Assembly (NCBI GenBank): GCA_025266875.1
Contig: JALLLT010000038.1
Span: forward strand, 186,001 to 250,000
Length of the DNA stretch: 64,000 nucleotides
DNA from: Fennellomyces sp. T-0311
Taxonomy: Eukaryota > Mucoromycota > Mucoromycetes > Mucorales > Lichtheimiaceae
Direction of reading: 5' to 3'
The notes under the pieces were generated by a model. That model was not told the DNA's origin and made no database searches. It was given only the letters and a program-made list of their open reading frames with translations. Below, piece by piece: positions 34,144-46,645 of this stretch. The stretch's first letter is position 1, and each line of letters opens with the position of its first letter. The position numbers and the translations under genes were made by a program.

Positions 34144-35509
34144 TTAGACAGCCACATAGCCTCCACTTCCCCGTCGATGCGACATGATGGAATCCACAAG
34201 GTGCGATATTAAGTCCTAATGAACATAAATGTGAGTGCTGCGCAAAAAGGTAGGTATTCATCGTTCATACCTTGATCAAATATGGCAAGTCGAGCCAGAA
34301 ATCTACGGGCAATCCACATTAAGACCTGCATGCAGCCCACACAAAGAATAGCAAAGCTTACCACGATGGGGTATGAGGTCAGCACCTCTGGCATTATACA
34401 CCTTAAAGTTGTAGAAGGCTCCTCCAATGAAATAAACAGCAAGTAACACACCGACACTGCCATGAATTCGCGTCAATAATCACTTTCTCTCCTTTGTTCT
34501 CTTTAACCCCGTCCTCACATTGTAAAGAAAATGCCTGCACCAGACATGCCACCGCCGTTCTTGTTTTCCGGAGGAGGAGGTGGTGGCGCTTCACCTTCCT
34601 TGACACTACACAAAGAAAGTCAGTACTGTGGCGAGGGTTACCTGGGTCAAGGACTTACGCGCAAGCATAGGCGGTTTTCCAACTCAGGGACAAGACGTTA
34701 TTCTGATACGAAATCAAGGTGGGCTCCTTTGGATCTTCCTATTGCAAATGCCGCTCAGTCACGTTTAAGAGCCAGAACCCGTTCTCCTTTTTCTAATACG
34801 TACATTGCGCGACTGACTCTCGTCACACTCCAACGTCAGCTGAGCGGATTGCGTCTGGTCCTTGTACTTGCCGCCCTTGAGCAAGAGAGAGAACTGAGCT
34901 CCACCTAGACAACATCATCAGTCTACACAAGAACAACACTGCCTTGGCCCGGGGAAGCTCACTCTTTGTCAAATCCGCCGTGGGATCCGTTGCCTTGAAC
35001 TCTGGACTCAACTTTTCCTTCTCAAACTCGCCCGCAATAGGTTGGATGATGGTCACCTTTTTAAGATCCTCGCCCTTTTCTTCTTTCCAAGTCACCAGCT
35101 CTCGGCGACAAACGTACTGCAGAGTCATGTATGTGAATACGGGTTTTGTTCGCAATAGACGCGTAGCACCGAGACAACTTTACCGATCCTTTATCGCAAA
35201 AGTCCTTCTGGTCAGTGTTCTCCGGAAGCTGCAGTTCATCGCAAATGTTGAGCTTGATTTCTCGTGTAAGAATTGTAGGAGGGGTGCTTTCTTCTTGCGT
35301 GATGGTAAACACTCTGGAATCGGTCGTTCAGTATTAGCCATTGTGTCGATCGGCTTCTTTTTATTAATGTCAAACCTGTTCAGCTTGGAGAGATCAAGTA
35401 CGACATCTCCATCAGATACGGGCTTATATTGACCATTACAGTATTCCTGTGCGGCTAGCGAGCCAGTTGCTGCACTAACAATTAGTGCCAAGCCGAGATG
35501 GAGCTTCAT
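34144..35509 (-). CDS. ATG27: Autophagy-related type I membrane protein Atg27
   Basis: About nine short exons. Atg27 is a mannose-6-phosphate-receptor-like protein of Golgi, endosome and pre-autophagosomal membranes that helps Atg9 traffic. The start MKLHLGLALIVSAATGSLAA is a clear signal peptide. The lumenal domain has several Cys (EYCNGQY, NICDEL, DFCDKG, LECDES, YACAVK). A Pro/Gly-rich stalk precedes the single membrane segment IFFTIVGVLLAVYFIGGAFYN, followed by the family motifs ARGADLIPHRDFW and LPYLIKDLISHL and a Tyr-based end, GGYVAV. Frames only close if an intron begins at the GTGAGC inside the Lys-Ser codon pair near 34965. Confidence 0.85.
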
Positions 35510-35670
35510 GTTGAAAGGGTTTAGATACAAAAGAAGCCAAGAGGGACGAGCCAAATGTGGCGGAATATGAAACGCGGTGGTCCCTTTTTTCTTTTTGATC
35601 AGCAGGCAAGGAAGAAAGAATGTATATTCATGCAAATGCAAAAGGTGAGCGAAACAAAGCACTAGACAGA

Positions 35671-37151
35671 TTAATCTTGATGAAGGGATTTCATTACAGG
35701 CTTGGCCCGTTTGTTCTTGGGAAGGCCTCCGCCGGGCTGGTTCCATGATAGATACGTCGTGTCGCCCAAGGATCTGCAAAAACTACATGTCAGTGTCCCG
35801 TTTCATTTTTTGCCTTTTTTTCTGTTTCACGCTTGTTACCTGGGCTTAATACAATGTTTGAGCGTGAAGATAAGCCCCAGCAGCAGGCAGATGCCGCCGA
35901 TAGCCATGTATGTGATGCCAAGATACGGGTTGTAGCCGCCTAGCGGAGTGGTTGTGGATAGCACCAGCCACTTGCGCCCGCCATAGAGCGTTGTATCAAA
36001 ATCTAATGCCCGTGTTAGCCCCAGCCAGTAGATGACACGAACACCTACTCATATCTATGCTGATACGCCATCGGCCGGCTTCCAATGCCACCGCATCGTT
36101 CCGGCCCCAGATCTTGCGAAAGTCCGGCAAGGCGGCGACGCGCATCCACACCATGAAATCCTCGTCCTTGGACAGATCGGGTGGCGGATGGTCGGCATCG
36201 TAGCGCCCGTTCGGGTACCGGAGTGCCCAATTCGGTGGTGGTACAACGCTTTCGGGTGTGTATCGGGTAGGACCATACTTGTCTTTATCGGTAGGCCATG
36301 CAATGCCCGTCCTTGCAAATTCGTAGGTAGTGTCTGTTGCCGCGTTTACCGACGTCAAGTTGGATCGGGTATCTGGCGACATTGCATGGCGTTAGTTCCA
36401 TGCGCCGGTGGGCAGGGCGGGTGCTATGCTTACCGTTGAACATGGAGTTTGCAATCAGTCCACAAGGATATATACCAGTGCCGTTTTCTGATGTTCGCAA
36501 AGGATTGCAGTTGCCGCTGGGAGACACGGGGTCGCCCAAGAGCTGGCTCGCATCGAAGCTGTTTATGTATTGGCGGTGGTTCTGATAAAAGTCGGTTAAG
36601 CGGTAATAGATGAACACAGGTGCCTCCATTGTTTGTGGAACGGTGAAATCAATGATGCATTGTTGTATGTTTAGGTTGTTTGGATTCTGCCATTCCGAAT
36701 TCAGGAAGGTTGTGCTGTTGACATAGTGATAGGCGGGTGCTTCGAACATGGTGGTGTTAAGTTCTTCCGGTACCTGGACCGTGTATTGATGGCGAGCAAG
36801 GTAGACGGGCGACGAGTAGCGGCGACAGTTGGTATAATCGAGCTTAATTTCAATCACCTGAAATAACAAGTGTCTTTTAGTTTGAGTCTCCAACTCTTTT
36901 GAAGCAAAGAAAACCATACGCGGCCGTTGGACCAGAATAATAGACCGCCAATGGGCGTGAATATGATCCCAATCACAAAGAACGTCGGCAATGCCGTACG
37001 AGGTGTTAACACAGGCTGCCACGCCGCCAATCGTTGTTGTCGAAAGGCACCATCTGCACAATAATGTCAGTAAAGCATGTTTCTAGACAACGACCAACGT
37101 ACCGGTTGGCTTTCTCGATTTCTTTTTGACAATCTCGTCGGTTTCTGACAT
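35671..37151 (-). CDS. CDC50: CDC50/LEM3-family flippase beta subunit
   Basis: Six or so exons, about 390 residues. CDC50 proteins are obligatory partners of P4-ATPase lipid flippases and escort them from the ER. Visible in order: short basic N-terminus [15 protein letters not shown], then [15 protein letters not shown] and TM1 ([18 protein letters not shown]), lumenal domain with [53 protein letters not shown], and [15 protein letters not shown], then [19 protein letters not shown] and TM2 ([19 protein letters not shown]). The conserved Cys pairs and glycosylation sites (NTT, NST, NGT) are present. Confidence 0.93.
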
Positions 37152-38077
37152 GCGATGATGATTTTAGAAATTGGGAAAAAAGGTAAGGCAACGTACCGAA
37201 CTAACTGGCTAACCAAGCCTCGCCGCCTTGGCACCTGAAGGAAGAGTTACCTTTTTTGGACCGAAATTTTGATGAGGAGAGAAAGGATAGAATACCTGGA
37301 AAGAATGCAACAGGGTGACCTAGCATCATCATTTGGTATTTGATTACTCTTATTGCAGTCTTCTGGCCGAGTAATATGGCATTGGCGTCCACTAGGGGCC
37401 ATCGTAGACGCGTCGTCCCATTAGCGCATCGTCTGTACCATGCTGTGACGAACCAACTGAAGAAGGAAAGGCTCAGCCCGTTCACAAGGTTGAATTCTAG
37501 CATCTTTTTGCTATTCGGATTCGATTGTCGCCAAGCTTTTGACCGGGTCATGTTTATGTGGTAGATCGTTCTGCTCCTTATGGAGTGATATACCCTGACA
37601 ACCGGTAGCCAAGCCAACATAAACAATGAAAGGTGGCATTAACAAACAGTAATTGATTAATAACGCGACCACTTATTGACGGCTCCAATTAATAATTAAG
37701 TCATAATTAGCAATGGAAAATATGTGTCCGTCGCTATGTATCCCCTTCAGTTTGGGAGCATGCGTCACTGTACGAGACACTTGCGAGCGAAAGCTTATTA
37801 ATGATGCATTAGCATCTGCCGTCTGTGCTGCTGCAGTTGCATAAGGCGGTCAGTGATTCCTCTACTGCTAGGCTGGCGTAGTAGCATGATTGCTCCATGA
37901 TTGCCTGTGCGCCTATCATGCAACGCTGCTGTTCCAACAGCCTGCGTCCATACAGCAATGGGAGACGGAGATTATTTCAAATGGACCACTCCGCTTGCTC
38001 AAAGATTTGTTATAAGGCGGTTTCGTCTTGGGGTTGACCAAAAAGCAGCTGTCATTCTATTTTTCAGAAAAAAAAAC
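37152..38077. other. Divergent intergenic region between CDC50 and the BTG/Tob gene
   Basis: Holds a minus-strand ORF of 141 codons (37201-37626) that ends 49 bp before the CDC50 ATG and has no recognisable domain. I treat it as chance. The remainder likely holds both promoters. Confidence 0.45.
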
Positions 38078-38733
38078 ATGCACATGGAAATTGCACAAGC
38101 GGTCGACTTTCTCGGGCGTTTACTACAGTCCAAATTCGACCAAAGTGACCTGCTATCATTCAAGCATGAGTTGACAAAAGTCTTGAAAGCGCGATTTAGT
38201 GATCATTGGGATCCGCAGCATCCTTCTCGCGGCAACGGGTTTCGGTCGATTTCGAATCTCAACGGACAATTGGATCCGGTACTTTTGAAAGGTATTACCT
38301 CAATAACAAGAAGCGGCGTATGCAACTTACCAACAGCGTTTAATAAGCGGCTGAGAAATCATCGGTGTCTCCGGGTTTAATACATTTAAACCTGCCCCGG
38401 GATTTTGTTTTATGGATTGATCCGTTCTCAGTGTCGTACCGCGTAGGCGACCACGGTAACATTATGACCCTGTTTGAGGATCGCTCAAGAGGTCGCATCA
38501 CCTTCAAACTCGATCCAAACACTATGTCCAAAAGCCCCATGAGTCCACACTTGATCGCTCCCTCAAGGACGCCCGTGCGCATCTCTCCTCCTCCAAGCCC
38601 TCATAATCTACAGCGAAACGCAACCCCGCCCTTGACATCGTCGCCTTTGGCCAAGCATGTCAAGGTTGCCAAGCAGCAAGAGCAGCCGGAGGATGGAGAG
38701 AATAAAGACCAGCATCTTATTTTGGCGAATTAA
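38078..38733 (+). CDS. BTG/Tob family antiproliferative protein
   Basis: Two exons, 38078-38291 and 38348-38733; 199 residues. BTG/Tob proteins recruit the CCR4-NOT deadenylase through Caf1/Pop2 and thereby promote mRNA decay. Box A is visible as HWDPQHPSRGNGFRSI and box B as LPRDFVLWIDPFSVSYRVGD, with the N-terminal helix MEIAQAVDFLGRLLQ. The exon junction gives KAAEKSSVSPGLI. The C-terminal 85 residues are Pro/Ser-rich and disordered; I do not see a clear PAM2 motif as in Tob. The longer upstream frame from 37901 is judged to be 5' UTR. The family is widespread in animals and absent from the common yeasts. Confidence 0.9.
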
Positions 38734-38901
38734 TATCTACTATACGCTTTTTACCATCCTTCGCTTTGTACATTTCCACACCAACAATCCCCCCACGCAG
38801 CACCTTTTTAATGTAGTATAATAATCCATTTGTACCCAACACGCTTACATTAGATGTACAGAAAAAAAGTTGTTTCTTTTTTTTTACAAGCATGCTTTGG
38901 T

Positions 38902-40421
38902 CTACTTTTGAATATGGTCGCCGCCGTACATTTGGCATCCGATCGTTGCTACCACCGTGTCGTTGCTTTCAGGCGCCAGTAACACAAACGAATAGTCGTT
39001 TTCGCCATTGGTAAATGAATAATGTTGCTGTGATTCCCATGTGAATGGTGAATCCCGATAACCCCACACAGACAGCGATGCCCATCGCATTTGTTCCTTG
39101 CTTAGCAAAAGTTTCCTATCGTCGATACGTCAATTCATATGCTCGCTTCTACTGTTTTGGTTGCGTTACTTGATAGCTATCAAGACATGTCGAATGAATA
39201 GCGTAGGAATCAATCCACTCCATTGAAGCAACACTCCTGATCCAGTCGATACTGCTGATGGCGGATAATAGACAGAAACAAATGAGTCCGGCTTATCATT
39301 AGCGTCGATTCTAGCAATACCATTAGAGTTACATACACTTGCAATTCAATAATCAAGTACCTGTTTGCCTTGATATTCGCCAATCCTATCCACTCGAGTG
39401 CTTTCAGGGTATTGTGTTGCCATACGGCATCCGGTTTAGTCGAGAACGAGCATCGCAAATGGTCAAACGAGGGGATACTGATGTATGTCAACGAATCATT
39501 TTTTATATCCATGCTAGTGGTTTGCTTGGATACGTTGCTGGGCCAATTTATCTCTTTGGTTTCCCCAGATTCTATAAATACATAATCAGTAACCATGCCA
39601 ATAGTGAGTGACCAGGTATTACCTTTGTCAAAGCACACAGCCACTGCCCTAAAATTCTTGGCAAATGTGTTTTCCATACAGCTTTTCAATCTGTCGTACT
39701 TTTTGCTTCCTGGTATCAGTTTACGGTCCCGCAAATCGATCGAAACAACTAATAGCAGCATTAGATATTACCCTGTCTAACCTAGCAACCAAGCCGTATA
39801 CCATATTTTTGTCGTAAACGATCTTGTTTGTTTTGCCCGTGTTCTGCGACAATGCCGAAGGATTCGTATGTGCTCTTCAAAAGGCTAAAAACGAGTTTAC
39901 CTGGATTGACAAAGGTTAGGTTCCGTGGTGATATGAGCTCCAAAGCAAAAGTACGTACCATTGTGATCGATGGTAACAACATCATCGGTGTCAAGGTGTG
40001 TATCGATGCTGTGTAGCAGGAATTGATGGGTATCTATGCATAAAAAGTTGTCAGGAGCCTAGCAACATGCTTCCAATGCAAGAATCTACTAACCGGAACG
40101 CACCACGCTTGAAAGAAAATCCGGGTCCAAGATACTGGACAACGGAAGATCGACTAGATCATAGTTTCCCACTGCCTCATTTAAGTGTGCACGGGCAGTA
40201 TCTGTGTCACAGAATGGTAAAAATACAGATAACTTTTGCAAACTTTAAAAAAAGCGTGTTCTGCGCGAGTGTTTCTTTTTTTTGACGTTTACTTTATGAT
40301 TGAACGGATGAGTGAGGATCACGTCTTGCCATTCTTTGGCATGTTGCTCGAAATCAAAATAAGAAAGTGACGCGTACGATCGTGTAGGTTCGTGATTGGA
40401 AAGGTACGCCGATTGACTCAT
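38902..40421 (-). CDS. RPP40: RNase P/MRP subunit RPP40-like
   Basis: About eight exons on the minus strand, with introns of 45-65 nt and consistent frames. RPP40 is a protein subunit of nuclear RNase P and RNase MRP, which process tRNA 5' ends and rRNA. Matches to the family in order: LPLSSILDPDFLSS, the Thr-His block before GKLVFSLLKSTYESFGI, VVSIDLRDRKLIPGSKKYDRL, ALEWIGLANI, and the strongly conserved end WASLSVWGYRDSPFTWES followed by YSFVLL. Start at 40421 (MSQSAYLSNHEPTRSY) puts the gene head to head with RAD2. It was hard to see from ORFs because no exon exceeds about 250 nt. Confidence 0.9.
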
Positions 40422-40507
40422 TTTTTTTGAAAAGGCAGAAATAAAAAAAAAAAAAGCTTGCAAAATTATTGTCGGAACGCCTTTATCCGCAGCACATAAA
40501 AAAAACC
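40422..40507. promoter_or_regulatory. 86-bp divergent promoter shared by RPP40 and RAD2
   Basis: The start codons of RPP40 (minus) and RAD2 (plus) are only 86 bp apart. The interval has two long poly(A)/poly(T) tracts that may exclude nucleosomes, and no obvious TATA box. Both transcripts must start within it or within coding sequence. Confidence 0.65.
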
Positions 40508-43500
40508 ATGGGTGTTAGTGGATTGTGGACATTGGTTGGGCCGGCAGCTCGTCCTGTGCAATTGGAATCGCTGAGAAACCAGAAAATGGCTGTCGACGCC
40601 AGTATATGGATTCACCAGTTTATGCGGACCATGAGGGACAAGGAAGGCAATGCACTGCGCAATGGCCACTTGCTGGGATTCTTTCGACGTTTATGCAAGC
40701 TTCTCTTTTACAACATTAAGCCTGTATTTGTATTCGATGGCGGTGCACCCGCTCTCAAACGGTCCACCATTGTACGTTTCCTTTTCCACTCATAGATAAG
40801 ACAAAGCAAACGTCTTGACCAATTCCATTAGAAAGAACGACGACGTCGCCGTGAAGGGCTTAGCAACAACCTGAAACGGACTGCCGAAAAGATCCTTAGT
40901 GCGCAAGTCAAGTCTCGGGTTTTGGCAGACGAAGAGAAAAGGCAAGCAGTAAGGATGATCAGGGGAAGGGGAGGTTAGAAGGCTTACATGGGCGAAATAG
41001 ACGTCGAGGTGAGCCGGAAGAACAAGACGAAAACTACGTATACTTTGATGAAGCGGAAAAGGCGGCTGCATTGGAGAATATCAGGCAAAAAATGAAACGA
41101 GATCAGTACGAATTGCCTCCAATGCCTGCGCAGAAAAGCAATCTGGATCCGCGGCTGGCGACAGAGCAAGAACTGATTGATTTCATCAACGAGTACCGAC
41201 CGTCCAAAGAAGATATTGACTCGGAAGCGTTCCTGGCTCTGCCTCCTGAAATACAGTTTGAAATTGTACGTGACCTTGGCATGGAGTCCCGAAAGACGTC
41301 TTGGGCCCGACTCGATGAAATGGTTCGTCAGTCGCGCACGGCGTTGGACTTTTCCAAGCAGCAAATCAAGCTCCTGATGCATCGAAACGATATGACACAA
41401 AGACTTCTCAACATCAACGAAAGACCTGCAGATGCCCGTGTCCCCACGCGTATCGCAGGTGAACGTAGCCGTGAATATGTTCTGGTCAAGAATGAGGATG
41501 TCACAGAAGGGCTTGGATGGAAGCTGCCCGGGATGGTCCAGGAAGAGAGGGAGAGTGAGTTACCTGCCGTCGTCGACCCAGAGCCTCTTCCAGCCAGCGA
41601 ACCGTAATAGCGTACTCCGTCGACTTTTTTTCTCTCCTGAACTAACGCCCGAAAACATTTGTAGTGAGGACAAGGTGAAAAATGCCATTGCTGGAAATCC
41701 AAAGCTGGCAGCCATGTTCGCCAAGTTCGATAGCGATGAGGAGTTTATGAGCGATGAAGAAGACGGGCAGCTTGATTATTCAGAAGACGACGACGATGAG
41801 CCATTGTTTCTTCAACCCACCACGCGACGGCAATCGTCGTTGGTAGACAATATGCAGGCATATGTCGAAGATGATGAAGAGGCAGTGAACGAAGTGATAC
41901 GCAGGATATATGCGAATGAGGAAGCGGAAGGTGATGATATACTGGAAGAAGAGCCACAATCACTGTCTCCATCACCAGCACCCGTCGATCTGGATGAAAA
42001 TAGCATGTACCACTTGTGGCTCTCTCGCGTTCCTGATTCCTTTCTTTACCTGCACTCGATCAATGACGAGTACAAGCGCATGCTCCATGATACGGTCTTC
42101 GAACATGATATTGAACATCTGGAGAGCCATCTAAAACGCGTCGAGAAAGTCTACGGCAAAACAAGCGATCGTAATGAGATGGAATTGGAGTCGCTGTCCT
42201 TTCAAGCGCGCTTTATTTCCGATATCCTGCAATGGAAGCGGTGGAAGGGTTGCCAGCAGTCTTCGCCTCGTGCGGAAGAATCTAAAGTGCAGCCTACAGA
42301 TCAACAGCACATTCCTTTGTCAGTACCTGCCCTTGTCAACGCTGTGGAGCAGAGCAAAGATGAAATCGCGATCCAAAAAGAGGCATCCGATACTAGTATG
42401 ATCGAAAAGTCGTTTGAAAAGGATACAGCGACTGCTGCTTGGTCGCCTGCGCCAGGCGACTTTATAATGGATGAAGAAGATGAAATTGATATCCCTCTGA
42501 TGGAAAGCAATGACGCCAACATTCAGAAGCAGCAGAGCCCTGAAACCATGTCAATCCAAGAGAGTGAGGAGCAACCATCCGGAGAGAATGATGACCAGTC
42601 ATCCAAAGAAAGGGATGATCGGCCGCCCACGCAAAATGATGACCAGCAGTCCAAAGAGTATGATGTCCACGCGTCCACAGAGAATGGTATCCACATATCC
42701 ATAGAGAACGATGAACAGTCCCCCCAGGATATGTCACGTTCGCAGGAGGAATTGGAGCAAGATATGAAAGCTGCACAAGAGCTACTCGAAATGGACCACG
42801 GATATAATTCTGATGAAGAGTTGATGGGCGATGTTAGAGCAGAGGAAAGTGAATATGCTCGCTTTGTATCTGACATTGCAAACAAAGACATTGAAAGCGT
42901 ACGAGAAGAGCTGTATCGAGATATGAAAGAATTGAACAAGCAACAGCGAAAAGACATGGGCAATGCCGATGATGTGACCAACCAAATGGTTCAAGATATC
43001 CAAGTAAGCCGGCTGGACAGCTAGTCCCACTGTTTGCTGATACATGACCAGGAAATGCTGCGACTGTTTGGAATACCCTATGTCATCTCGCCCATGGAGG
43101 CTGAAGCACAATGTGCCGAGCTGGCAAGATTATCATTAGTGGAGGGCGTGGTCACAGATGACTCGGATGTGTTTTTATTTGGAGGCAATCGCATATACAA
43201 AAACATGTTCAACCAGCAAAAGTACGTCGAGTGCTACCTTATGCAGGACCTTGAAAGAGAAATGCGTCTGGATCGGGGCAAACTGGTACAGCTAGCGTTC
43301 TTACTGGGCAGCGATTACACCGACGGTATACCTGGTATTGGTCCTGTTGCAGCCATTGAAATCCTCGCCGAGTTTACGCGCGACGAGGACAAAACCATTG
43401 CTGCACCGCTTGAACGATTCCGAAAGTGGTACGAAGGAAACCACGATGAGAACGACTTCCAGCGGAAATTCGTAAGTACACCAAACCAGAGGAAGTAATC

Positions 43501-43992
43501 TTCGTACACTCACTGTGGTGTGATGCAAAGAGAAAGAAGCACAAGAATCTGGACATTCCGCAAGATTTTCCGAGCCCGCTTGTGATCGAGGCGTACTATC
43601 AACCCATGGTGGATGCTTCGCAGGAGCAATTTGAATGGGGCGCCCCACAACTGGATTTGCTGCGTCAGTTCTTAATGGAGTCTTTCACGTGGTCCGAGAA
43701 AAAGGCAGATGAAGTTCTTTTGCCGGTCATACGAGAGATGAACAAACGCAAGGTAGCAGTGAAACACCCATTATCAAAAGCGATCCGATTCTGATCTCCT
43801 TAATTGTCATAGACGGAAGGTCAACAAACAAATATTGGCACGTTCTTCAACATGCCTGCAGACAACAACACTGTTCCGCATAAACGAAAAGCACACAAGA
43901 GTAAGCGAGTGCAGTCTGCCATCAATCGATGGCGCGGCGAGGATACCGACGATTCACCCAAAGAGACGCGCAAAAAGACGCGTCGTGCATAA
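40508..43992 (+). CDS. RAD2: Structure-specific endonuclease Rad2/XPG (nucleotide excision repair)
   Basis: Seven exons: 40508-40771, 40832-40941, 41001-41603, 41665-43003, 43052-43471, 43531-43752 and 43813-43992, all in frame; 1045 residues, close to yeast Rad2. It makes the 3' incision in nucleotide excision repair. XPG-N: MGVSGLWTLVGPAARPV, VDASIWIHQF, PVFVFDGG. XPG-I: YVISPMEAEAQCAELARL, VVTDDSDVFLFGG, and helix-hairpin-helix LLGSDYTDGIPGIGPVAA. The long acidic spacer has a short hexapeptide-like repeat (DDQS.KE.D). The C-terminus carries a PIP box QTNIGTFF and a Lys/Arg-rich nuclear signal. The second intron (40942-41000) uses a GC donor. Confidence 0.96.
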
Positions 43993-44130
43993 CAAGCAAA
44001 TACACGTTCATGCACGGAAATAAAAGCCTAGACAAAAGTGGATCGTTTAAGGTTACATAAAGTTGCCATCGTTCCTATTTAACATGTGCAAAGCAAAAGC
44101 CTGCCTTTTCTTTCTTTTCACATCACCTCA

Positions 44131-46645
44131 ATGGCATTAACCAAGGATCAGCTTGATACACTGGCTGCTATTGCAGACACTATTGTGGGTGTGCTTTCGG
44201 AAAAGGACCAAGCCGTTCTCAGCAAGAATGCATTGCAGCATTACAGCAAAGTTACTGTGAACGACGTTGCACCGTTTAGTGATGCCGATACGATTGCGGG
44301 GTATCTCCAGCTGTCAGGTTCCGTCCATCGAGAGAGTCTCTCGGATACAATCGCCAGAGCACCCAAACGAGGCCAACAGTCGCTTAAAATTGTGCTTAAT
44401 CTTCTATCCAGTCGAGTCGGAACATTTATTCTCACGGGATATACCAAACCCTTCAAGTCACTCACGCATCAGGAGCGCGAAGCAATCTTCCTGAAATGGA
44501 AGGATTCCTCGTTTACTGCCTTGGTATCCCTTTACAAAGTATTCACCGGCATGTCGATGGTTTCTGTGTATCGTGATCCGTCATGCAAAGTTCATCCCGC
44601 AGTGGGTTATCCAGTCTATGACCCAATTCGTACGGCACCCGACTACGAACCACCGCAGCCACCAAAAGATCGAATTAAAATGTTGACACTGGAAGATGTG
44701 ACAGCAAATGAGTTGCATTTTGATGTGGTTATCGTTGGAAGTGGTGCAGGAGGAGGTATTGCATTGGACAACAAGGAACGTGCGGAAGGGTTTTAACTTG
44801 AATTTTTTTAAAAAAAAAAAACCTCCAGGTGTATGTGCTGCTGAACTTTCCAAAGCTGGTTACTCTGTATTGGTGATTGAAAAGGCCCAATATTTTCATG
44901 AATCCGAACTAGAACTTTCTGAAAAGGCGGCATACCCAGCACTTTATGAAGAAAACGGATCGTTAAGAACAGAAGATGGCGGTATCGTCATGGTTGCGGG
45001 AAGTGCTTTTGGAGGTGGTACCACGGTCAATTATAGTGTTTCACTAAAAGTATATTCTGGGAATTGTGTGTGTGAACTCTGCGATATGCTTAATACTAAC
45101 TTGATGACAAACGCGTTATTTTCTTTTTAGCTTCCCTACACTGTGCGTGAGGAGTGGGCTAAAAAGCATGGCCTACCTCACTTCATATCACCCAAGGTAA
45201 ATACATGATCATGTTCGCAGACAAATTTGACACACGTCTAAACATTCAACAGTTTGCTGAGGACCTGGATCGGGTATATGAGAGGATCGGTGCGAGCACC
45301 GAGGGTATTAAGCATAACGGTCCCAACCAGGTCATGATCAATGGGTGTCGGTAAGTACATGTATATACTTTACTGATCTGAACCCTGCAATGGTACTAAG
45401 CAACACGTTCATAACTTAGAAAACTCGGCTACGAGGTTTATGATGTTCCACAAAACACTGGTGGTAACCCGCATGAATGCGGCTGGTGTTACTGCGGTTG
45501 TGTTGATGGAGTGAAAAATGGCACAATGAACACTTGGCTGCGCGACGCCGAGCAGCATGGGGCAAAATTTTTGGATCGTACTCAGGTGCTCAAAGTTATT
45601 ATAAAAGACCGTAAAGCCACAGGTGTTGAGTGTCTGGTACATGGCGAGAAAAAAGTGCGCATTCACGCAGACCGGGTCATATCATCTGCTGGATCACTTC
45701 ATACACCAGGCCTTCTTCGACGAAGTGGACTTGTCAATTCACAAATCGGTCGAAACCTCCGTCTTCATCCCGGCAGCATCATTTTTGGATTTTTTGATCA
45801 GCCTATTAATATGCATGTTGGATCAATTATCACCTCAGTAAGTTATCTGTTTTCCTTTCACCAGTTCGAAGGATCCTGACCCATTTTTTAATAGTGCTCT
45901 CAATTCAATGGCGATCTCCGCAAAGATGGCTATGGCCTACTTTTGGAAATCCCTACAATATCACCTAGCTTCCTTGGTTCACTGTTACCATGGCGAGGTG
46001 CTGCCAAACACAAGGAATCAATGTTGAAGTACCGATTTGCTTCGCCGTTGGTTCCACTGTTACGCGAGTACGATTCGGCGGGCACCGTTGACTACGATGA
46101 AAACGGAAATGTTGTTTTGAACTATGACTTGACGAGCAATGATCGCAAAAAATTGGTGGGAGGCATGGTACGTACACTCATGATCATGTGTGCTGCTGGC
46201 GCCCGAGAGATCCATACACCCCAGCTTGGTGTAGAGCCGTTTGTTTTCCGCGAGGATGAAGAGATTCGTGTGGATAACTCTCGATTTCAGCACTGGCTGA
46301 AGCATGTTGAACATGTTGGTTTACCTACCAAAGACACGCTTACTCTTGTGAGCGCGCATCAGTTGGGAACTTGGTGAGATATAACTTCTTCATAAGGCGT
46401 TCGAGGCATAACTGATCGAAACTCTATATGATAGTCGAATGGGAGACTCGCCGTTTCATTCTGCAACTCGACCATCGGGTGAAACTTGGGAAATTAAGAA
46501 TTTGTTTGTTGCGGATGCATCCTTGTTCCCTACTGCAAGCGGTGTGAATCCAATGGTTACCACAGAAGCAATTGCGATTCATGTCGCAGCAAACGTTGCG
46601 GAATCTCTCAAGTCTCCCTCTGCACACGCAACTGCCAAACTTTAA
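44131..46645 (+). CDS. Long-chain fatty alcohol oxidase (GMC family), peroxisomal
   Basis: Multi-exon gene with about seven exons. FAO enzymes oxidise long-chain alcohols to aldehydes in fatty-acid omega-oxidation or wax use, making hydrogen peroxide. The N-terminal FAO-specific region (about 200 residues, beginning MALTKDQLDTLAAIADTI) precedes the FAD-binding motif DVVIVGSGAGGG, split by intron 1, then LVIEKAQ. Further motifs: GGGTTVNYSVSLK, CGWCYCGC, SAGSLHTPGLLRRSG, and the GMC C-terminal domain with SAHQLGTCRMG and ASLFPTASGVNPM. The protein ends in AKL, a type 1 peroxisomal targeting signal. Start at 44131 chosen over an upstream in-frame Met at 44086 by family length. Confidence 0.92.

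Noticed and set aside
37201..37626. Minus-strand ORF of 141 codons next to CDC50
   Set aside because: No domain, no conserved-looking pattern, and it occupies the presumed CDC50 promoter, ending 49 bp before its ATG.
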